Shown: positions 60,308 to 64,000 of the stretch, piece by piece
How the letters are laid out: the number at the start of each line of letters is the position of its first letter
Numbering within the stretch: position 1 is the stretch's first letter
DNA from: an uncultured Saprospirales bacterium
Lineage (GTDB): Bacteria > Bacteroidota > Bacteroidia > Chitinophagales > JADIYW01
Reading direction: 5' to 3'
DNA: 64,000 nucleotides
Assembly (NCBI GenBank): GCA_938008535.1
Contig: CALLKF010000138.1
Location: forward strand, 24,082 to 88,081
Position numbers and translations under genes: made by a program
The notes under the pieces: generated by a model
The model's database searches: none
The model's input: the letters and a program-made list of their open reading frames with translations, nothing else
What the model was told of the DNA's origin: nothing

Positions 60308-60539
60308 ACTTATAAGTATTTCCTTCTCCATTGTTGCTGTTCTTCACCTACAAAAACTAAAAAATACCGTTTACTCAATAAAACGACCGTTTATGCATTC
60401 GTTTGCAATTACATTTATCTTTCAATTTATATTCGTGTCAAATAAATTTTGACGAATTCAATATTTATATTATTTTAGATAATGTAATTAATCACGTATT
60501 ACAAAACCACTTTTTTTATTCAAACCAAAAACAATTCCT

Positions 60540-62084
60540 ATGAAAAAAATCATTTTACTTTTATTCAGCATTTTACCATTCTGCCTATTTGCACAAGTTT
60601 CAAATATTAGTTTGGATTTTAGTAATCCAGAATATCCAATTAGTTATAATAAAAAAAATAAGAATGATACAACAGAAACCAAAAAGTATGTGAAGTTTGG
60701 CGAGACCGTAAATTTTACAATTAAGAATGTAAACACACAATTATACACGGTTACAATAGATGGCGAAAATATTACTTACAATTCTGAAGTTCCAGCTGCA
60801 CTAAAAATATTTACTGGTGCTTCAGCACCTGATGAGACAACACCAAAATCATTGGACTCAGAAACAACTAAAGACTCAATAACTGGTGAAACTGTTATAA
60901 AATCGAATGAAACCTCAATCATATTTGATAAAACTACGGTTTACATTAAAAAATACAATGCATTTAAAAAAGCAGTAAAAGATCTGGAAGATTTAAAAAC
61001 TATTTATTTGCAGTTACAATCTTTTTCGCAAAGTGAAATTGATGCAACCAACACAACAGAAAATATTAAATCAAAAAGCAAAACTATTATTAAAAATTTC
61101 AGAAGTGATGAAAATATTTTTGATCAAATTTCTGTCTTAAAAACTGCCATTGATGATGCAAAATTAGAAGAAGAAGAAGCGTATAATAATTTACCAAAAA
61201 TTGAAACAACAAGAAAAGAAATATTACAAGAGCAAGTTGCTACTCTGATGAATAATGTAAAAACGCTTGCCGATGTAAAAACGCTAAATTCAATAAATCC
61301 AGATGATGATGAAGATGTACAATTACTAAAACGTGCATCAGATTTACATCAAAAAGCAACTTCGTTAATCCAACAAGTAAGCGATTTTGATTACAATGCA
61401 GTTGGCAAACAGGTAATAAAACTGTATGCTTCCATAAAAAATTCAACAAACTATGAAGTTTCTTCATCACCAATTCAAGCAGATGGCGATGATATTGAAT
61501 TTACGTTTAAAGTGGCACCAAAAACAAATTTAGATTTTGCAAGTCCAACAAAAGAAATCAAAAAAACGTTCTTAAAAATTTGGGTGAAAGGTGGTTGTCA
61601 ATTTAAATTTGGTGTTGGTTTAGGCATGAATACAATTGGATTATTCAACAGTTCTTATTCATTAAATACACGCGATTCTATTCTTGATACAATAACTAAT
61701 TCTAAAGTTGGACAAGTGGAAATAACACGCGATAAAAATAAAGATTGGTTTATTCCAAACGGTGTTGCGTATGCACATTTTTTAACTCGAGTGGCTCGAT
61801 TCGTTAGTATTGGCGGCTCTATTGGTGTTAACGTTGATTTTAAAGATGTAAAATCTTCTGGCTTTAATCTTGGATTGACTTCTGCATTCGGCAACAAATA
61901 TTCAGTAGCATTTACGGTTGGTGCATCCTTTGGTTCAGTAAATAAATTGAACGGAAAATATGAAACCAATAAATTATACAAACAAGCAGAAGTAGATGCA
62001 ACAGCAGTAACTAATAGTGCCTTCCGCTGCGGATTATTTTTTGGACTTTCACTAAATCTTACAAGTACAGAAGTTAGACGATAA
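60540..62084 (+). CDS. Outer-membrane-type protein with coiled-coil middle
   Basis: 514 residues. Signal peptide 'ILLLFSILPFCLFAQ', a beta-like N-terminal part (about 20-120), a long helical middle (about 130-310, rich in Lys/Glu/Asp, for example 'LKTAIDDAKLEEEEAYNNL'), and a C-terminal region of strands ('FKFGVGLGMNTIGLF', 'SVAFTVGASFGSVNK', ending 'GLFFGLSLNLTSTEVRR'). It may be a small barrel with a periplasmic stalk; no family recognised. Confidence 0.7.
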   Translation: MKKIILLLFSILPFCLFAQVSNISLDFSNPEYPISYNKKNKNDTTETKKYVKFGETVNFTIKNVNTQLYTVTIDGENITYNSEVPAALKIFTGASAPDETTPKSLDSETTKDSITGETVIKSNETSIIFDKTTVYIKKYNAFKKAVKDLEDLKTIYLQLQSFSQSEIDATNTTENIKSKSKTIIKNFRSDENIFDQISVLKTAIDDAKLEEEEAYNNLPKIETTRKEILQEQVATLMNNVKTLADVKTLNSINPDDDEDVQLLKRASDLHQKATSLIQQVSDFDYNAVGKQVIKLYASIKNSTNYEVSSSPIQADGDDIEFTFKVAPKTNLDFASPTKEIKKTFLKIWVKGGCQFKFGVGLGMNTIGLFNSSYSLNTRDSILDTITNSKVGQVEITRDKNKDWFIPNGVAYAHFLTRVARFVSIGGSIGVNVDFKDVKSSGFNLGLTSAFGNKYSVAFTVGASFGSVNKLNGKYETNKLYKQAEVDATAVTNSAFRCGLFFGLSLNLTSTEVRR

Positions 62085-62217
62085 GTTTTATTTTTCATTT
62101 TTAATTCATACATCATTCTGTCTTCCGAAGAACGACTCATGCATACTGATTAAACCAGTCTTGACTGGTAATAAATGCAAACCAATTGTAAAATTGATGC
62201 ACGCAAAATGCTTTTTG

Positions 62218-62280
62218 GTTACTTTTTTGCATAAAAAAGTGACAAGAAATAATCAAACAAAAAGAGCTCGCATCGCGAGC
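62218..62280. repeat. Two-hairpin module, copy 1
   Basis: Hairpin 1: GTTACTTTTTT/AAAAAAGTGAC with loop GCAT (62218-62243). Hairpin 2: GCTCGC/GCGAGC (62266-62280), preceded by CAAACAAAAAGAG. The order and spacing match copy 2 at 62446-62509. Confidence 0.75.
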
Positions 62281-62445
62281 CATTTTCTATTATTTCTCAC
62301 TTATTTTGCAAAAGTTGAAATTACGAATAGGCAAGAAGCGTGGGCTGCCAATTGCGTAGCACTCTTGAACACAAATAAAGAATAAAAACATTTTCAAAAA
62401 ACGCGTAGCAAAGCGTAGGAATGTAGCGTAGGACGATCGTTTTGG

Positions 62446-62509
62446 CTTGATCTTTTTGTATCAAGACAAATAGAAAGGCAAACAAAAAGGGCTCGCACAG
62501 CGAGCCCTT
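62446..62509. repeat. Two-hairpin module, copy 2
   Basis: Hairpin 1: CTTGAT/ATCAAG around CTTTTTGT (62446-62465). Hairpin 2: AAGGGCTCGC/GCGAGCCCTT (62487-62509), preceded by CAAACAAAAAGGG. Same direction as copy 1, about 225 bp away. Confidence 0.75.
62487..62509 (-). terminator. GC-rich hairpin terminator for the minus-strand gene
   Basis: 10-bp perfect stem AAGGGCTCGC/GCGAGCCCTT, loop ACA. In minus direction it is followed by TTTTTG, 31 bp after the stop of the gene at 62540. It also serves as hairpin 2 of the repeat module. Confidence 0.65.
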
Positions 62510-62539
62510 CTAATGACCGTTTAAAAAAATGCACACCAC

Positions 62540-63457
62540 TTACACCGCAGGCGTTAAATTTATTTCTATTTCCGTTACTTGTTTTGCAACGATAATAATA
62601 TTTTCAATCGTTTTTATTTCATAACCACCTACACTTATCTTAATAGTGTATGTTCCCGGAGGAATACCCATAATCGTAAACTCACCCAATTCATTCGTCA
62701 CAATCATCGTCAGCGTGTTGACAATCTCAATCAGCGCATCCGTAATAATGTGATGCGTTTCTTCATCTTTCACAATACCGTGCAACGTACCTTTAGTATT
62801 TTTGTGTCTTATACCTACATTGTGCGTTTTGCGTCCGTTCACATATTTTTTATAAAACACCGGCTCCGAATCAACCAGCACGCGCATCGCAGGATCTAAG
62901 CGTGTTTTTAAAAATTCTTCAACAATATGTACCTCTTCGCTTAGATCACTCGTAGCAGCTTTTTTCGTATCGCTCGCTACGGTTGGCAACGCCAGTCTGT
63001 CGGCGAACGCATCGCGCAGCGTTTCCAGGTTAACAATATAGGCAGCGTTCACGCCAAAAGGAAGTAGTACCACTTGATGTTCGGTAATTAGGTCGATCAC
63101 ATTTTGTGAATGCACCGAAAGCTCTATATCGCGCATAGCTATCATCGTCGATTTATTAATATTCACTTTATCATAGATCTCATGATCGTTAGCGCCGCTG
63201 AAGTGCGACATAAGCACACCTGCTGCTTTAAACAATCCGTTCACCAGTAGGATACGCGAGTCCTTCTTGTTCTTCGTAATACCTTTATTGTTTTTTATCT
63301 GTATCTGCGCCGTCGGTTGTATAAGAGCAAACAAAGCAGCAAATTCTAAAAAGACACCGTTCAATCCTGCATTCGCAGCGATGATAGCAATGTTTTGTAT
63401 ACAGTGCGTAAAGACTGTTTTAAACATCGTGATTTTATTTTCAATAGAACCTTTCAT
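62540..63457 (-). CDS. Protein with C-terminal carboxypeptidase-regulatory-like domain
   Basis: 305 residues. The last 90 residues form a CarboxypepD_reg-like beta-sandwich ('GIVKDEETHHIITDALIEIV', 'TNELGEFTIMGIPPGTYTIK'). The N-terminal 200 residues are helical ('GLNGVFLEFAALFALIQPTA') and resemble the helical part of a family common in Chitinophagia. No signal peptide is evident, which is unusual for this beta domain. Codon use is richer in G+C than in neighbours. Function unknown. Confidence 0.75.
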   Translation of the reverse strand: MKGSIENKITMFKTVFTHCIQNIAIIAANAGLNGVFLEFAALFALIQPTAQIQIKNNKGITKNKKDSRILLVNGLFKAAGVLMSHFSGANDHEIYDKVNINKSTMIAMRDIELSVHSQNVIDLITEHQVVLLPFGVNAAYIVNLETLRDAFADRLALPTVASDTKKAATSDLSEEVHIVEEFLKTRLDPAMRVLVDSEPVFYKKYVNGRKTHNVGIRHKNTKGTLHGIVKDEETHHIITDALIEIVNTLTMIVTNELGEFTIMGIPPGTYTIKISVGGYEIKTIENIIIVAKQVTEIEINLTPAV

Positions 63458-63600
63458 AAAATTTATTTTTAATTTTTAAGAATCAATTTTACCTATAACG
63501 ACCACATCAATATGTTTAGTATGTAGTCTTATAAATTTTAACATTTTTTAAAACTTATACACCTAAATACATATAGTAAAGAAACCAAACTTAGAAAGAA

Positions 63601-64000
63601 ACCACTATCCGAATTTCCCCTCCTTGGAGGGGTCAGGGTGGGTTGTCGCGTCCTTGTCATGTTGAACGCAGTGAAACATCTTTTGAATTTTACTTCTAAC
63701 TTTCTCGCGCGATGTCTTCCGAAGGACGACTCGTGTGTACTAATTAAACAAATCTCATAAAGTAAAAACCACCAACCAACCAAAACACCACTATCCGAAT
63801 TTCCCATCCATTAGAGGGGTCATAGGTGGGTTGTCGCGTCACTGTCATACTGAGTTTATCGAAGTACCTATCTTGCGCGATGTTATCCAAAGGACGACTT
63901 GTGCGTATTATCTAAACCAATTTTATAAAGTAAAAACCACCAACTAACCAAAACACCACTATCCGAATTTCCCATCCATTAGAGGGGTCATAGGTGGGTT
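63601..64000. repeat. Tandem 168-186 bp repeat, cut by the window edge
   Basis: Copies begin at 63601, 63787 and 63955 with ACCACTATCCGAATTTCCC; the third is truncated. Each has a CCCCTCCTTGGAGGGG-like hairpin block (perfect at 63617-63632, decayed in the others), GGTGGGTTGTCGCGTC, TGTCATxxTGA, CGCGATGT..TCC and a conserved AAAGTAAAAACCACCAA. 63458-63600 holds nothing I can support. Confidence 0.85.

Larger units (their letters stand above)
62085..62539. other. 455-bp noncoding repeat-rich stretch
   Basis: Contains, in order: a fragment (62119-62155) like part of the 63.6-kb tandem repeat; hairpin 62218-62243 with loop GCAT; hairpin GCTCGC/GCGAGC (62266-62280); CTTGAT/ATCAAG (62446-62465); and a GC-rich terminator-like hairpin (62487-62509). 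A short open frame across this stretch reads only repeat sequence and is not a gene. Confidence 0.8.

Noticed and set aside
62161..62385. Plus-strand frame of 74 codons
   Set aside because: It reads straight through the two-hairpin repeat module; repeats of this kind often give spurious frames.

Overview
The window is about two-thirds A+T and comes from a member of the Bacteroidota. The grounds are: proteins ending in type IX secretion (T9SS) C-terminal sorting domains, many short-leader lipoproteins, a PafA-type alkaline phosphatase, malate:quinone oxidoreductase, an NfeD/FloA pair, -7 elements of the form TAnnTTTG instead of sigma70 boxes, and almost no Shine-Dalgarno sequences. The overall set fits the Chitinophagia/Sphingobacteriia side of the phylum, but the class cannot be fixed from sequence alone. 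I saw no rRNA, tRNA, CRISPR array, transposase or phage genes.

Layout. 0-3.2 kb: the tail of a T9SS protein, a rubrerythrin-like lipoprotein, an SDR oxidoreductase, a small membrane protein and a 17-unit, 21-bp tandem repeat. 3.2-10.3 kb (minus strand): M43 metalloprotease, DUF4349 lipoprotein, acyltransferase, YebC, and an overlapping trio of DCC-family protein, T9SS protein and PASTA protein. 10.4-12 kb: ddl and a small secreted protein. 12-19 kb: one giant T9SS surface protein whose repeats form three sets of exactly seven. 19.2-21.3 kb: a divergent histidine kinase/LuxR-type regulator pair. 21.5-27.3 kb: small hypothetical proteins, a gamma-carbonic-anhydrase-like protein, a family 9 glycosyltransferase and rlmH. 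27.3-33.4 kb: NfeD and FloA, a membrane histidine kinase, an epimerase-like protein, cysteine desulfurase and a lipoprotein. 33.4-37.8 kb (mostly minus): asparaginase-like domain, RDD protein, LuxC-like acyl-CoA reductase, ferredoxin (plus), mqo and a DUF3817 protein.

38-45.9 kb is the most distinctive part. An AraC-type regulator precedes a plus-strand run of six genes: a PqqD-like protein, an ATP-grasp ligase, a diaminopimelate-decarboxylase-like PLP enzyme, a urea-transporter/M23-peptidase fusion, a TPR plus beta-barrel protein, and a TPR protein. The run ends at a strong terminator. I know of no named pathway with this combination and treat it as a candidate undescribed biosynthesis/envelope system.

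45.9-64 kb: a second acyltransferase, a polytopic membrane protein overlapping aroB, small enzymes, phoH, purC, hemB, pafA, two lipoproteins, aroC with an overlapping unknown gene, and an outer-membrane-type protein. The right end is rich in noncoding repeats: two-hairpin modules at 62.2 and 62.4 kb and a 170-186 bp tandem repeat that runs off the window. Short heptamer tandem repeats also occur at 22.0, 33.9 and 35.4 kb, one of them inside a coding gene.
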